This document shows, one piece after another, positions 7,809-17,624 of a DNA stretch of 64,000 nt; the first letter of the stretch is position 1, and every line of letters begins with the position of its first letter. The notes below the pieces were generated by a model. That model was given only the letters and a program-made list of their open reading frames with translations, ran no database searches and was not told the DNA's origin. A program made the position numbers and the translations under genes. Location: NCBI GenBank assembly GCA_947493035.1, contig CANLOW010000003.1, positions 62,001 to 126,000 of the forward strand. The letters run 5' to 3'. This DNA comes from an uncultured Aquimarina sp. Its GTDB lineage: Bacteria; Bacteroidota; Bacteroidia; Flavobacteriales; Flavobacteriaceae.

Positions 7809-9338
7809 TTAATTTAATTGAAATTCAGGAATTCGGATTAATTCTAGCAATAATTGATATACTTGATCGGGTATACCTATGTAGTCTAGTGACCAAGTTC
7901 CATCAGAATAATATTGAGGTTGAGTTTCTCCTGCTTCTTTAAAAATTGTAATCAAACCATCGTAATCAGATGATGTATTTAAACCTTGAGGAATAAAAGA
8001 ATGAATAATATTTCTAGCTAATTGTTCTGCATAAACATCACCATCACTAATATTTATAGTTATAGAAGCTGTATTCTCGAATGCAAATCTTCTATATTCT
8101 TCAGGGATACCTGATCGTTTTTCGGCAAAAAGCTCCCAAAGTAAATTACTCAAAGATTCCCACCTTACTATAAGAGAGCTTGTGTTGATCCAATCATAAT
8201 CTCCTTGCCAACCAGCTACATCAACAGGCTCAAAAAGTCTTTGCCCCATATTATTAGCCGTATTTACAATAAGCTTTCGTAAATCTCTTTCCGCGTGAAA
8301 ATCGTAGGGAAAACCAGTTACATTTAAAAAATTACAATAATAATCTACAGGACTTTTTATAAGAGTTCCTATAGCTTTCTCATCAAAGAAATGCTCACTT
8401 TTAAATAACTTCTTTAGTGGTGGAATAATTTCAAAGTCTGCATCAACAAAATCTTGAGCTAGTTCATTAACCACTTCGTCATTAATCTCAGGACTAACGA
8501 AGAATCGGTATAATTTACCCATTATAAATTTGGCAATTAATAATGGTTTCTGTGCAAATAATATATCGATGACATCCGAATATTTCCATTTACCCGTTTG
8601 TCCAAAAATAGTTTTCGTAGAATCATCGAATTTTTCTGCATCAAAAATGATAGGTTGGCATATGCAATCATCATCTTCGCAGTCAGCACGATCATTATAT
8701 CCAGTTAATGCCTTCGCTGTTTCCATGATATCCTGTAGCGTATAACCAATATCTTCTTGATCTTCTCCTAAGGTAAATAACTCGTATAATTCTCTAGCGT
8801 AATTTTCATTAGGTCTATCCTTGGTATTCTGAAAGCCATTTAGGTAAGAAAGCATAGCGCTTGTTAACCCAATATCATGTACAAAATCTTTGAAATTCCC
8901 TAGTGCAAAACGTTGAAGCATTTCATAATAGTCAACAAGATAAGATCCACAAAAATATACACTTTCTTCTGTAACAAAATGATTGGACCAGAATAACGTC
9001 AAACGCTCTCGTAGTTTATTGTTTTTTACATCATCAAAAAATTGTTGTCTCCACTCTCTCTTGTTATCTCCATTTTCCATTCCGAACTCCAGACCCTCAT
9101 CATCATATTCCTTTTTGGTTTTTGTAGCCCAGTCAGGCAATGGAGTGGTTTCTAAAGCTATTGCTTCATCAAATAAGACATCGACAATATCACTAGGATT
9201 TTGTCCTAAAGCCGCATTAACGGTCATAGGCGAAATTCCTGTTGTCAACCTTTTGTATAGATGTGTTGCTTTTCTGTGATCCCAAGGATTTAAAGCAGAT
9301 GGAACAAAAGGCGCAAGTGAACTTGTATTACAATTCAT
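7809..9338 (-). CDS. DUF1800 domain-containing protein
   Basis: The protein has 509 residues. Family marks are ATHLYKRLTTGISPMTVNAA near the start, RERLTLFWSNHFVT, NYARELYELFTLGED, and the C-terminal FEPVDVAGWQGDYDWINTSS. A single N-terminal signal peptide is not evident, although DUF1800 proteins usually act outside the cytoplasm. A Cys/Asp-rich insert (RADCEDDDCICQPI) could bind a metal. It is the first gene of the pair with the DUF1501 protein (9-base gap), so the two are made together. Biochemical function is unknown; links to extracellular polymer breakdown in the literature are suggestive only. Confidence 0.88.
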   Translation of the reverse strand: MNCNTSSLAPFVPSALNPWDHRKATHLYKRLTTGISPMTVNAALGQNPSDIVDVLFDEAIALETTPLPDWATKTKKEYDDEGLEFGMENGDNKREWRQQFFDDVKNNKLRERLTLFWSNHFVTEESVYFCGSYLVDYYEMLQRFALGNFKDFVHDIGLTSAMLSYLNGFQNTKDRPNENYARELYELFTLGEDQEDIGYTLQDIMETAKALTGYNDRADCEDDDCICQPIIFDAEKFDDSTKTIFGQTGKWKYSDVIDILFAQKPLLIAKFIMGKLYRFFVSPEINDEVVNELAQDFVDADFEIIPPLKKLFKSEHFFDEKAIGTLIKSPVDYYCNFLNVTGFPYDFHAERDLRKLIVNTANNMGQRLFEPVDVAGWQGDYDWINTSSLIVRWESLSNLLWELFAEKRSGIPEEYRRFAFENTASITINISDGDVYAEQLARNIIHSFIPQGLNTSSDYDGLITIFKEAGETQPQYYSDGTWSLDYIGIPDQVYQLLLELIRIPEFQLN

Positions 9339-9451
9339 TGCAAGGTATGTTATTAGGTTATACTTAGGGCTTGTTATTCAGTAACGAATACATTACATAA
9401 CTAACAACATACAATTTAGTTATTTATTATCTCTAAATGAAGAAAATAAAC

Positions 9452-11476
9452 TTAATACTTTATGATCTCAAATTCACTTCTCCTATTGGTTTGATGTTGA
9501 GCTTCAGAGCAATTATTACAGTCTATAATTAATTGAGATTCTCCATATCCTCTAAAACGAAGTCTTCTTGCATTTATATAACCTACTAATGCTAAATAAT
9601 TACGTGTCGATTCAGCCCTTTTTTCAGATAAGATCTGATTATAATCATTAGATCCTCTATTATCAGTATGAGAGTTAATTTGAATATGTACCGTCTTATA
9701 CTTTTCTAGCTTTTCAGCCAATTGATCTAATACTAAACGAGAGTCTTTACGTATATTCCATTTATCGTAATCGAAATAAATAGGCGGTAACTCGAAATAT
9801 AACTTTCCATTCTTTTCCACTACTGGAGGTCCAACTTTATCCGATAGTAACTGCTTTTTTAATGTTGATTGATCTTTAATCTCGGGACAATCATATCGAG
9901 AAGCTACTTCCTTTTCTATTTCCTTTTCTATTTTTTTTATCTTTTCGTAGCTTTCATTTTTTTCTAAATAAATAGTGTACGTCTCTCCTTCTCTTTCACG
10001 GATATAAATATTTTTCTCTTTATCGTTATAACCTATAGCTGAAGCATAAAAAGTGTAGCCTTCAGGCATTAAAGGTATTGCTATAGAAGAAGTTTTGTCT
10101 AATGTTTTAGCTAATAATACATTTTCAAGGTTGTCAGTGATACGGACAGTCGCTTCTGGAATAATATCTTGTGTTAAATAGTCTCTAACTTCGAAAATAG
10201 AATTATAAGGCTTTGGGAAAATTTCCCCTACTTGTTGAAACGAATAAATATCATCATTTACTCTTTTTCTATTAGATGTAAAGAAGCCTGAATTTTCATT
10301 ATGATAATTCAATGAAAAATCATCAAAACTTGAATTTATTGGAGCTCCAAGGTTAATTGGGTCTTCATACTCACCATTAACTTTCTTCGATACAAATAAA
10401 TCTAACATCCCTAGTCCTAAATGACCATCAGAAGCAAAAAACAAATCTCCTTTAGGTGAAACATATGGAAATTGCTCTCTGTGCTTTGTATTAATTTTAG
10501 CGCCAAGATTAATAGGTTCTCCGTAAATACTGTCTGACTTAATAGCTATAGCATATAAATCAAACCCTCCGTATCCTCCTTTTTTATTTGAAGCAAAAAA
10601 CAAGGTGTCTTCCGTTTTATTTAATGCAGGATGTTCTATAGAATAATTAACATTATTAAAAGGCAACTTTTCTAATGCTCCCCAGGTACTGTCTTTTTTA
10701 ACCGATTTATAAAGGTGGATAGCGTTGTTTCTTAAACTATCATATTTCTTCTTCCCTTTATCAATATTGTTTTTAGATATATAAACCGTCTTTCTATCTT
10801 TTGTAAAGCAAAAATTTCCTTCATGCCATTTAGAATTTAATGGAGATTGTAAGGCTGTTGCATCTTCTTCTTTTCTATAGGCTTTGTCAACAGGTACCTT
10901 AAAAATATCTAGATAAGGGCGGTGTGTCCACTTATAGTCTTTTTGCAAAATACCATTTGACGATCGATCCGAAGTAAAATATACCTCTCCATCAATAAAA
11001 GTTGCTCCAAAATCTGCTGCTTCAGAATTAAAGTCAGCTTCTTTGATTACATAATCATTGTCCTTCAGTTTAAATTTTTCTATGATACTTTTAGCTTCAT
11101 CTATATTGATCGGTTCACCTTTAGAAAATTTTTGATATTTTTCTAAATAAGGTAACGCTTTTTCATAAGCACCAATAGCCGACAGTACTTGATATGTTTT
11201 AAAATAAAAATGCTGATCTTCTGTAGGTAAATCCCATTTGGAAATGGTTTTTAAAAAACGGAAAGCTTTTCTGTATTGAAAAGTATTGTAATAACATGTT
11301 GCTAATTGTTTTACTACATGCTTTCTACGTTTCTTATTTGTTTTCTCTGCTTTATAAGCATCGATAGCAGAAAGGTAGTCCCCTTGTTTGAAATAGCGAT
11401 CTGCTCTTGTATTATAATTTTGACCTTGAATTAAAGCACATACAAGGAATAAAATCACACAAATGTATTTTTTCAT
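9452..11476 (-). CDS. PorE-like OmpA family protein (TPR, beta-propeller, CRD, OmpA)
   Basis: About 674 residues. The start at 11476 (MKKYICVILFLVCALIQG) gives a proper signal peptide; an upstream start would add 11 residues that spoil it. Domains in order: TPR-like helices (ADRYFKQGDYLSAIDAYKA), PD40/WD40-like propeller blades (GATFIDGEVYFTSDRSSNG; DTLFFASNKKGGYGGFDLYA; GDLFFASDGHLGLGMLDLFV), a carboxypeptidase-type regulatory domain, and a C-terminal OmpA domain that should bind peptidoglycan (INSHTDNRGSNDYNQILSEK). This is the layout of PorE, which anchors T9SS parts to the cell wall. It starts 10 bases after the PorP/SprF gene and likely serves the surface protein encoded upstream. Confidence 0.88.
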   Translation of the reverse strand: MKKYICVILFLVCALIQGQNYNTRADRYFKQGDYLSAIDAYKAEKTNKKRRKHVVKQLATCYYNTFQYRKAFRFLKTISKWDLPTEDQHFYFKTYQVLSAIGAYEKALPYLEKYQKFSKGEPINIDEAKSIIEKFKLKDNDYVIKEADFNSEAADFGATFIDGEVYFTSDRSSNGILQKDYKWTHRPYLDIFKVPVDKAYRKEEDATALQSPLNSKWHEGNFCFTKDRKTVYISKNNIDKGKKKYDSLRNNAIHLYKSVKKDSTWGALEKLPFNNVNYSIEHPALNKTEDTLFFASNKKGGYGGFDLYAIAIKSDSIYGEPINLGAKINTKHREQFPYVSPKGDLFFASDGHLGLGMLDLFVSKKVNGEYEDPINLGAPINSSFDDFSLNYHNENSGFFTSNRKRVNDDIYSFQQVGEIFPKPYNSIFEVRDYLTQDIIPEATVRITDNLENVLLAKTLDKTSSIAIPLMPEGYTFYASAIGYNDKEKNIYIREREGETYTIYLEKNESYEKIKKIEKEIEKEVASRYDCPEIKDQSTLKKQLLSDKVGPPVVEKNGKLYFELPPIYFDYDKWNIRKDSRLVLDQLAEKLEKYKTVHIQINSHTDNRGSNDYNQILSEKRAESTRNYLALVGYINARRLRFRGYGESQLIIDCNNCSEAQHQTNRRSEFEIIKY

Positions 11477-11486
11477 ATTCAAGTGT

Positions 11487-12407
11487 TTAGTAAAATCTTG
11501 GAGATGCATAATTCTTCTTAAGTCCTAATAAATCGAAATCATATAGTAATAAAAACTCATGACTTCCTTGAGAAGTTAAATTTAATTTACTTGTGGTTAC
11601 ATCATATGCATAGCCTATCTTTAAAAAAGGTGTAATATTAAAAGACGCTAAACCAACAATAGCATCCTGATTTCTATAAGATGCTCCTAATTCGAATTTA
11701 TTAAATAATAAAGTATTTAATGAGATATCATAACTAAGAGGTGTTCCGGATGTATACCTAACTAATGCAGATGGTTTTAGTTTAAAATCATCTGAAAATT
11801 CAAACACATATCCAGCAATACCAAATAGATGAGCTTGAGACTTATTAACTTCAATACCATCATTTGAACGTAATGTGTTCGAAATAAAGTTAGGAGTTGA
11901 CACTCCCAAATAAAATTGTTCAGAAAACAAAAACAAACCTGCACCCAGATTAAAATCAGTATTCTTCTTTTGATTATTAAAGAAAGGATCATTTAATGGG
12001 TCTGCGGTTCTCGTAGTTATATTAAAACCTGAAAGCCCTACTTTGACACCCATAGAAAGATGAATCTCTTTAGTCAAATCTACAATATAAGCATAGTCAA
12101 TATTTGCTAATTGATTTACAACTCGAACCTCTTCCCCTATTTGATCATTAACATAATTTACACTTAATTCCATTTTCTTATTTAAAGGAATAGATGCAAA
12201 CCCATTTGCTGTTCGTGGTGCACCCTCTACTCCTTGCCACTGTTGACGATACAATGCTCCTAAAGAGATAATATCTTGTTTGTTGGTTACATAACCTGGG
12301 TTAACCGTTGATAGATTATAGTAATATTGAGAATATTGTGGTAATTGCTGTGCAAAGCAAACAAGCCTTGCTAAGACGAGCACTAATATTATGGTAATCT
12401 GACGCAT
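11487..12407 (-). CDS. PorP/SprF family type IX secretion outer membrane protein
   Basis: This 306-residue outer-membrane beta-barrel has a signal peptide (MRQITIILVLVLARLVCFAQ). The family N-terminus is QLPQYSQYYYNLSTVNPGYV, and SLGALYRQQWQGVEGAPRT is the diagnostic PorP/SprF segment. SprF-like proteins are needed to secrete and attach type B sorting-tail proteins encoded beside them in Flavobacterium. The gene sits 7 bases after the large type B protein gene, so it is very probably that protein's dedicated secretion partner. Confidence 0.93.
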   Translation of the reverse strand: MRQITIILVLVLARLVCFAQQLPQYSQYYYNLSTVNPGYVTNKQDIISLGALYRQQWQGVEGAPRTANGFASIPLNKKMELSVNYVNDQIGEEVRVVNQLANIDYAYIVDLTKEIHLSMGVKVGLSGFNITTRTADPLNDPFFNNQKKNTDFNLGAGLFLFSEQFYLGVSTPNFISNTLRSNDGIEVNKSQAHLFGIAGYVFEFSDDFKLKPSALVRYTSGTPLSYDISLNTLLFNKFELGASYRNQDAIVGLASFNITPFLKIGYAYDVTTSKLNLTSQGSHEFLLLYDFDLLGLKKNYASPRFY

Positions 12408-12414
12408 TTCTTGT

Positions 12415-15400
12415 TTATTTACTTAGGTAAAAACTTCCTTGAAAAGGTTCATTATCTTCAAAATTCGGGTTGAATACATAGAAGTACATCCCCGTAGCTA
12501 ATGCCCCTGCTGAAGTATTTATATTTGAATTTCCATCAAACTCAGCTTTCTGTCTAGTTGCTTCATATACTAATACTCCATTACGATTAAAAATCTTCAA
12601 TTCATAGTCAGGGAAAGCCTCAGGAATATTAAAATCTTTTCCTAAAATTCCATCTACCTGAATATCTAAAGTGAATGAGTCATTAATGCCATCTTGATTA
12701 GGAGTAACCACATCCTGGAAATCGATAACACAATCATCAATTCCTGATGCTTCATCAGTTTCTCCAATATTTAATATACGAAACACGACCTCCGTACGTT
12801 CAGAAACACAACCTCTTTCTTGTGTTTCTAAATAGAAAGTCATTTCATCTTTTAACACAGGATCTTCCGTAAATGAGCGATCTGAAGTTAAAGTTTCAAA
12901 CCAAACATCATTATTTCCAATTTCTACATCGGATAAAACTAGAGCGTCTAAAATACAATACACATTATTTGGCACTTCTGGAGAAGGAATTTTTGTTATT
13001 TCTATAGTAGCTATTAAACTATTTTCTGCACAAAATTCAGTACTAGGTAATGTATAAGTAAATTCAAAAGTTCGGTCTTCTTGTACTGTAGAAAAATCAA
13101 ATGTCCCATTATTCATCAAGAACGACTCATCTTCTATATTAACTACTTCGAAACGTCCTCCTCTATCTGTATTTCTATCTAACAAATCAAATAAATTCAC
13201 ACTATTCTCTTCTACACAAAAGCGCTCTGTAAAGTCTTCTTCTAAGAAAGGAGGATCTACAAAATCTACCGTTATTTGACTTTCAGATTGTTTGTCTCCA
13301 CAACCACTCTTTCCAATAATGGTATAGGTATAGATACCTGGTTGCAAAACTTGTAGTGTTTCGTCTCCTTCTATAAATTCACCTAAATATGTATTAGAAA
13401 TATATCCAAAAGGCCCAGACCATGTACCAGTAATTTCTGGTGTACCACCTAATACATCAAATAGGTTTAGTGTTTTGTTATTAGAACAAATTGTAATTTC
13501 ATTATTAGAACCTGCATTCGGCACATCTTCTTCTCTAGAAAGGCGAACTGTTAATTGTACTTCTCCATCATCACAAGGTAAATTATCAGAAACTCTGTAG
13601 GTAAAAATGTAATCTCCAGAACTTAAAGTTGCTACATCTAATAACCCATCAGTACTTAATAACCCTGTACTACTATCATCTGAAAAAACACCCGATTTAT
13701 TTGCTAATGGCCCTAAAGTATCAAACAAATTAATTGCTCCTAAAGAGCTACAAACTTCCTCAACATAATCGCTTCCCAAATTAGAACGTTTTTTTAATTC
13801 TAAATCTTCCGAGTCAAAAGTTCCTACACAAACTCCTTTCCCTTCTACCGTATATGTATATGTCCCTGCTAATAATTTTTCTTCATTTTCTATAACGCCA
13901 AAATGATCTGTAGAAACAAAACCATTAGGGCCTTCCCATATACCCGTATCATCTGGATCACCGGACAATAAATTAAAAAGAATAATTGGAAAAGTTTCTC
14001 CACAAATAACAGATGGATTAGCTATACCAGCGTTTGGAGCTTTCATAGCCGTCAGTTCTAATAGGCTTGAATCTTCACACCCTTGACTATTGATTGTAGA
14101 ATATGTAAAATTGAAAATTTGATCTTCAGTTCTAGATAATGGAATCGTAAAACTCTCTGGAATAGTAGTATTACTTGCATCACGCCAAGTTCCTGTTCTA
14201 CTTACAGGTCCTTCAGTAGCATTCGACACAATTAAATCTGTTAAATTTACAGTACCCTCAGAACTACATAAAGTAATATTTGTGTTTTCTCCTGCATAAT
14301 CTTGTGCGATAATTTCAATTTCTACAGTAATAGTAACATTATCACAAGGGTGTGAGCAATTTAATAACCTTTCTTGGAGAGAACCAGATAGCAGACATCT
14401 ATCGAATAAATCAGGGGCATTGATCCAAGGACTAACTGTATACTGAAATGTATATGTACCTACAGGAATAAAACCTTCAGGGTTAACAAAATTAAACTCT
14501 CCCAACGACGATACGTTGACTAGATTAGTCGCTAATGGCCCATTTACATAAGACCAAAAAGTATATTCGCTTTCATTTGGGTATACATAATTATCATTTC
14601 CAATTTCTGTGAAATTTAAATAATCGAATAATTGCACAGAAGTAATGTCACCTTCTCTACAAAAAGCTCGTGTATCATCATTTAAAGAAATAGGCCTTAA
14701 GGATTCGAAAATGGTTATAGGAATAATGGCTTCACTATTATCACAAACTCCTGACCTCTTAGTTATTTCATACTTAAATTCTTTGCTTATATAACCGAAT
14801 CGATTAGTAGTGTTACTAGATATGGCTTCTTCGTAAATTTCTCTAATGTTAATAAAACTATCATTAGCATCACTAATTTGTAATTGATCTCCCGACCAAC
14901 TACCACCATCTTCTTCATCAATTAAAAAAATATCGTCTCTTAAATTAACAAAATTATTAAAGTTTCCATTTAAAATTGATGTCTCACAAATTTCTTGACT
15001 TACGGGGTTCCCAGCAAATACCTGACGTACAATAGAAACTCTAATCTCTGTTACACTAGAATTAGTGGTACAATTTGACAAATCTGTATTAACAACATAC
15101 CTGTAGTCTTTAAGTACATTATCAATTAACCTATCAGGAAAATCAGGTACTGAAACAACTTGGATAGAACTTTCTAATTCTTCTATAATATTTCCATTAA
15201 TATCGATCTCAAACCAAGTACCATTTAAGTGAGGAGTTGGTGTTTTTTCATCTGCTATCAATGCTGAAAACAAGTCAAAACCAAGTCTGAAATTTCCAGA
15301 ATCTTTGGGGATTTCAACTCCATGAGTTTCACAAACCTCATAATTTACATCATCGCTACCAAAGGGTGTTAATTCGATTCCTGAAAAAGGAGCCAACACT

Positions 15401-15768
15401 AACCTTATTACAACAACAGGGTCAACACCACAATTAGATGTATCAGCGAGTATAAACTCATACTCATTAATGTTATTAGAATCTGATGCATTAGCTAAAT
15501 TCCAAACAGAAACGATTGCTGTATCTACATCTAAAACAAATCTCAAATTAGGATCTGTAGACCAAGTAGCCGATGGAGACACAGTATTACCTGTTTCATT
15601 AAAATACAATAAGTTTAAATCTAATTTGCCATCTGTATCGCCGTCGCCATCGATATCAAGCGTAGTTATATCACAAATAACATGCTCTATTAATGGTTGG
15701 TTACACTGCTGAGCTCTTAAAATTATAGAGCTAAATACCAATAGAAGTGGTAAAAAAATTGGTTTCAA
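12415..15768 (-). CDS. Large surface protein with T9SS type B (gliding-motility type) sorting tail
   Basis: This 1117-residue secreted protein starts at TTG (15766-15768); no ATG precedes the signal peptide MKPIFLPLLLVFSSIILRAQ. Near the N-terminus DIDGDGDTDGKLD looks like a calcium-binding repeat. The middle holds repeats of about 75-130 residues that open with Cys and an '(V/L)NLFDxL' motif (for example VCSSLGAINLFDTLG, ICSNNKTLNLFDVLGG, FCVEENSVNLFDLL) and often hold a GTYTYTV or TYTI strand. The C-terminus is the type B tail (VVTPNQDGINDSF, LKIFNRNGVLVYEA, ATGMYFYVF). Probably an adhesin, smaller than SprB; the ligand is unknown. Confidence 0.88.
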   Translation of the reverse strand: MKPIFLPLLLVFSSIILRAQQCNQPLIEHVICDITTLDIDGDGDTDGKLDLNLLYFNETGNTVSPSATWSTDPNLRFVLDVDTAIVSVWNLANASDSNNINEYEFILADTSNCGVDPVVVIRLVLAPFSGIELTPFGSDDVNYEVCETHGVEIPKDSGNFRLGFDLFSALIADEKTPTPHLNGTWFEIDINGNIIEELESSIQVVSVPDFPDRLIDNVLKDYRYVVNTDLSNCTTNSSVTEIRVSIVRQVFAGNPVSQEICETSILNGNFNNFVNLRDDIFLIDEEDGGSWSGDQLQISDANDSFINIREIYEEAISSNTTNRFGYISKEFKYEITKRSGVCDNSEAIIPITIFESLRPISLNDDTRAFCREGDITSVQLFDYLNFTEIGNDNYVYPNESEYTFWSYVNGPLATNLVNVSSLGEFNFVNPEGFIPVGTYTFQYTVSPWINAPDLFDRCLLSGSLQERLLNCSHPCDNVTITVEIEIIAQDYAGENTNITLCSSEGTVNLTDLIVSNATEGPVSRTGTWRDASNTTIPESFTIPLSRTEDQIFNFTYSTINSQGCEDSSLLELTAMKAPNAGIANPSVICGETFPIILFNLLSGDPDDTGIWEGPNGFVSTDHFGVIENEEKLLAGTYTYTVEGKGVCVGTFDSEDLELKKRSNLGSDYVEEVCSSLGAINLFDTLGPLANKSGVFSDDSSTGLLSTDGLLDVATLSSGDYIFTYRVSDNLPCDDGEVQLTVRLSREEDVPNAGSNNEITICSNNKTLNLFDVLGGTPEITGTWSGPFGYISNTYLGEFIEGDETLQVLQPGIYTYTIIGKSGCGDKQSESQITVDFVDPPFLEEDFTERFCVEENSVNLFDLLDRNTDRGGRFEVVNIEDESFLMNNGTFDFSTVQEDRTFEFTYTLPSTEFCAENSLIATIEITKIPSPEVPNNVYCILDALVLSDVEIGNNDVWFETLTSDRSFTEDPVLKDEMTFYLETQERGCVSERTEVVFRILNIGETDEASGIDDCVIDFQDVVTPNQDGINDSFTLDIQVDGILGKDFNIPEAFPDYELKIFNRNGVLVYEATRQKAEFDGNSNINTSAGALATGMYFYVFNPNFEDNEPFQGSFYLSK

Positions 15769-15805
15769 AATATTTTTATTTTAAAATAAAAGCATAACAC
15801 TTTAC

Positions 15806-16498
15806 TTATGATAAAGCATTATTTACTAAGCTAATAATATGATCGAATTGTTGATTTCTAGACAATTTAGAATTATCTAATAAAATAGCATCATCTGCTT
15901 TAACTAATGGAGAATCTTTTCTGTTTTCATCTAAAAAATCTCGCTCTTCTATATTCTTAAGTACGTCATCAAAATCAACCTCTTCTCCTTTTCCTCTCAA
16001 TTCATTGTATCTGCGTTGCGCTCTGACATCAGCACTTGCTGTCATAAAAACTTTTAGTTCTGCCTTAGGAAACACAACTGTACCAATATCTCTTCCATCC
16101 ATTACTACCCCTTTTGCACTTCCTAAAAACTGTTGTTCAGCTACAAGCTTTCTTCTTACTTCAGGGATACTGGCAACTTTACTTACATTATTTGCGACTT
16201 CAAGACCACGTATCTCACGCTCTACATCTAAATCATTAACAATCGTATGATTTTCTCCAGATATGTTGGTGAAACTGATTGAAATTTCATCTAATCGAGA
16301 AATAAGTTGTACTCTTTTAATTCCTGAATCATCTATTAATCCTTGCTTTAAGGCGAACCAGGTAACAGCACGGTACATAGCACCAGTATCAACGTATATG
16401 TAATTAAGGTATTTTGCTAGAGACTTAGCGATAGTACTTTTTCCCGTAGAAGAATGCCCATCTATGGCGATGGTTATTTTTTTATTGGTATTTTCCAA
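15806..16498 (-). CDS. cmk: Cytidylate kinase
   Basis: The 230-residue enzyme phosphorylates CMP and dCMP with ATP. It has the P-loop DGHSSTGKSTIAK, the substrate-loop segment YVDTGAMYRAVTW, the VVMDGRDIGTVVFP motif, and the basic RAQRRYNE segment. The length is typical of bacterial Cmk. The start is TTG at 16498, inside the end of porQ (17-base overlap); no ATG lies before the P-loop. PorQ next to Cmk is a common order in Flavobacteriia. The surface-protein gene follows after 37 bases and may be read from the same transcript. Confidence 0.95.
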   Translation of the reverse strand: MENTNKKITIAIDGHSSTGKSTIAKSLAKYLNYIYVDTGAMYRAVTWFALKQGLIDDSGIKRVQLISRLDEISISFTNISGENHTIVNDLDVEREIRGLEVANNVSKVASIPEVRRKLVAEQQFLGSAKGVVMDGRDIGTVVFPKAELKVFMTASADVRAQRRYNELRGKGEEVDFDDVLKNIEERDFLDENRKDSPLVKADDAILLDNSKLSRNQQFDHIISLVNNALS

Positions 16499-17513
16499 AA
16501 TTTAAATTTAATCCAAATGTACTTGAAGAACCTGTCAAATTATAGCGAGTCCACGCATAATTAAACTTTAACTTCTTTATTTTTAACCCAAAACCAGCTG
16601 ATAAACCAGCAAAAGATCTTTGATTGATTATTTTTAATTCTTCAGCTCTTCTAAAATTAAATCCAAGCCTTATATTAATGGCTTTCTTAGGAAATAATTC
16701 TGCTCCAACATTAACATGTCTTAATAGATTATTGAAAAAACTTGGATCATCTATACGTGTACCTTCTCCAAAACCGCTTTGTTGGTTTCTGTTTTCATTT
16801 GTAAAAGCAAGTTGATATTGCTGTAAATTCTGGAAATTTAAAAACCAACGCAAAGGTGCTTTTTGAAGTGTCTGAGAAATTCCTAAGTTAATTTCTAAAG
16901 GTAAATCTTCTTCTGTATTAGCAAAAGTAGTTAGTTGTTTACCAATATTTCTAACCGAAAGACCAATATTTAAATCCCATTCTTCTTTCAAAAATAGTAT
17001 ACCTAGATCTCCTGCTATCCCTAACGACTTATATTGTTCTAAACTAGAGTTGATGAATTTTGCATTAGCCCCTATTCTAAAATTAGAATTTGGAATTTTA
17101 TAACCATACCCTAAAGATATCGCTGCTTCATTAGCTCCAAATTGCCCTGTTGAATTTCCATCTAAATCAAAACCATCGAAATCTCCATAATCAGCATAAA
17201 TAACTCCTAAGTGAAAAGTATGATAAGTCCTTGGTATACTGAATGCTGTCGCAAAAGCTCCATAGTTAATATCTGATAAGAAATTTGTGTAATTCAATGA
17301 GAAATTACTAGACATCGTTTCATTAATCGATGCCGGGTTGTATAAACCTGCAATAGGGTTGTTTCTATAATCAGTTACTAGCTTCCCTCCTAAAGCCGCA
17401 TGACGAGGCGCAGTTTCTAGGTTTAAGAATTGATAAGTAGATCTACCTCCCAATTGAGCGAAAGAGATTCCTACTATAAAATAACCAATACAAAAGGATA
17501 TAATTCTTTTCAT
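16482..17513 (-). CDS. porQ: Type IX secretion system protein PorQ
   Basis: This 343-residue outer-membrane barrel of the FadL-like/PorV family has the start MKRIISFCIGYFIVGISFAQ. The ATG at 17513 is preferred; a TTG three codons earlier is possible. The family mark is TYQFLNLETAPRHAALGG near the N-terminus, followed by GLYNPASINETM. PorQ works with the sortase PorU and PorZ in the T9SS attachment complex, which binds cargo to A-LPS. TATTTTTG at 17520-17527 (minus strand) looks like a -7 element, which would leave almost no leader. The genes cmk and the T9SS surface cluster follow on the same strand. Confidence 0.92.
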   Translation of the reverse strand: MKRIISFCIGYFIVGISFAQLGGRSTYQFLNLETAPRHAALGGKLVTDYRNNPIAGLYNPASINETMSSNFSLNYTNFLSDINYGAFATAFSIPRTYHTFHLGVIYADYGDFDGFDLDGNSTGQFGANEAAISLGYGYKIPNSNFRIGANAKFINSSLEQYKSLGIAGDLGILFLKEEWDLNIGLSVRNIGKQLTTFANTEEDLPLEINLGISQTLQKAPLRWFLNFQNLQQYQLAFTNENRNQQSGFGEGTRIDDPSFFNNLLRHVNVGAELFPKKAINIRLGFNFRRAEELKIINQRSFAGLSAGFGLKIKKLKFNYAWTRYNLTGSSSTFGLNLNFGKYQ

Positions 17514-17624
17514 ACGAGACAAAAATAAACGAATAGTTTACTTTAACAGTACATTAATATAATTATTTTTAACGATGTTAAAATGAACATTATTATTACT
17601 TTAAAAAAGATTTACTCTTTACAA

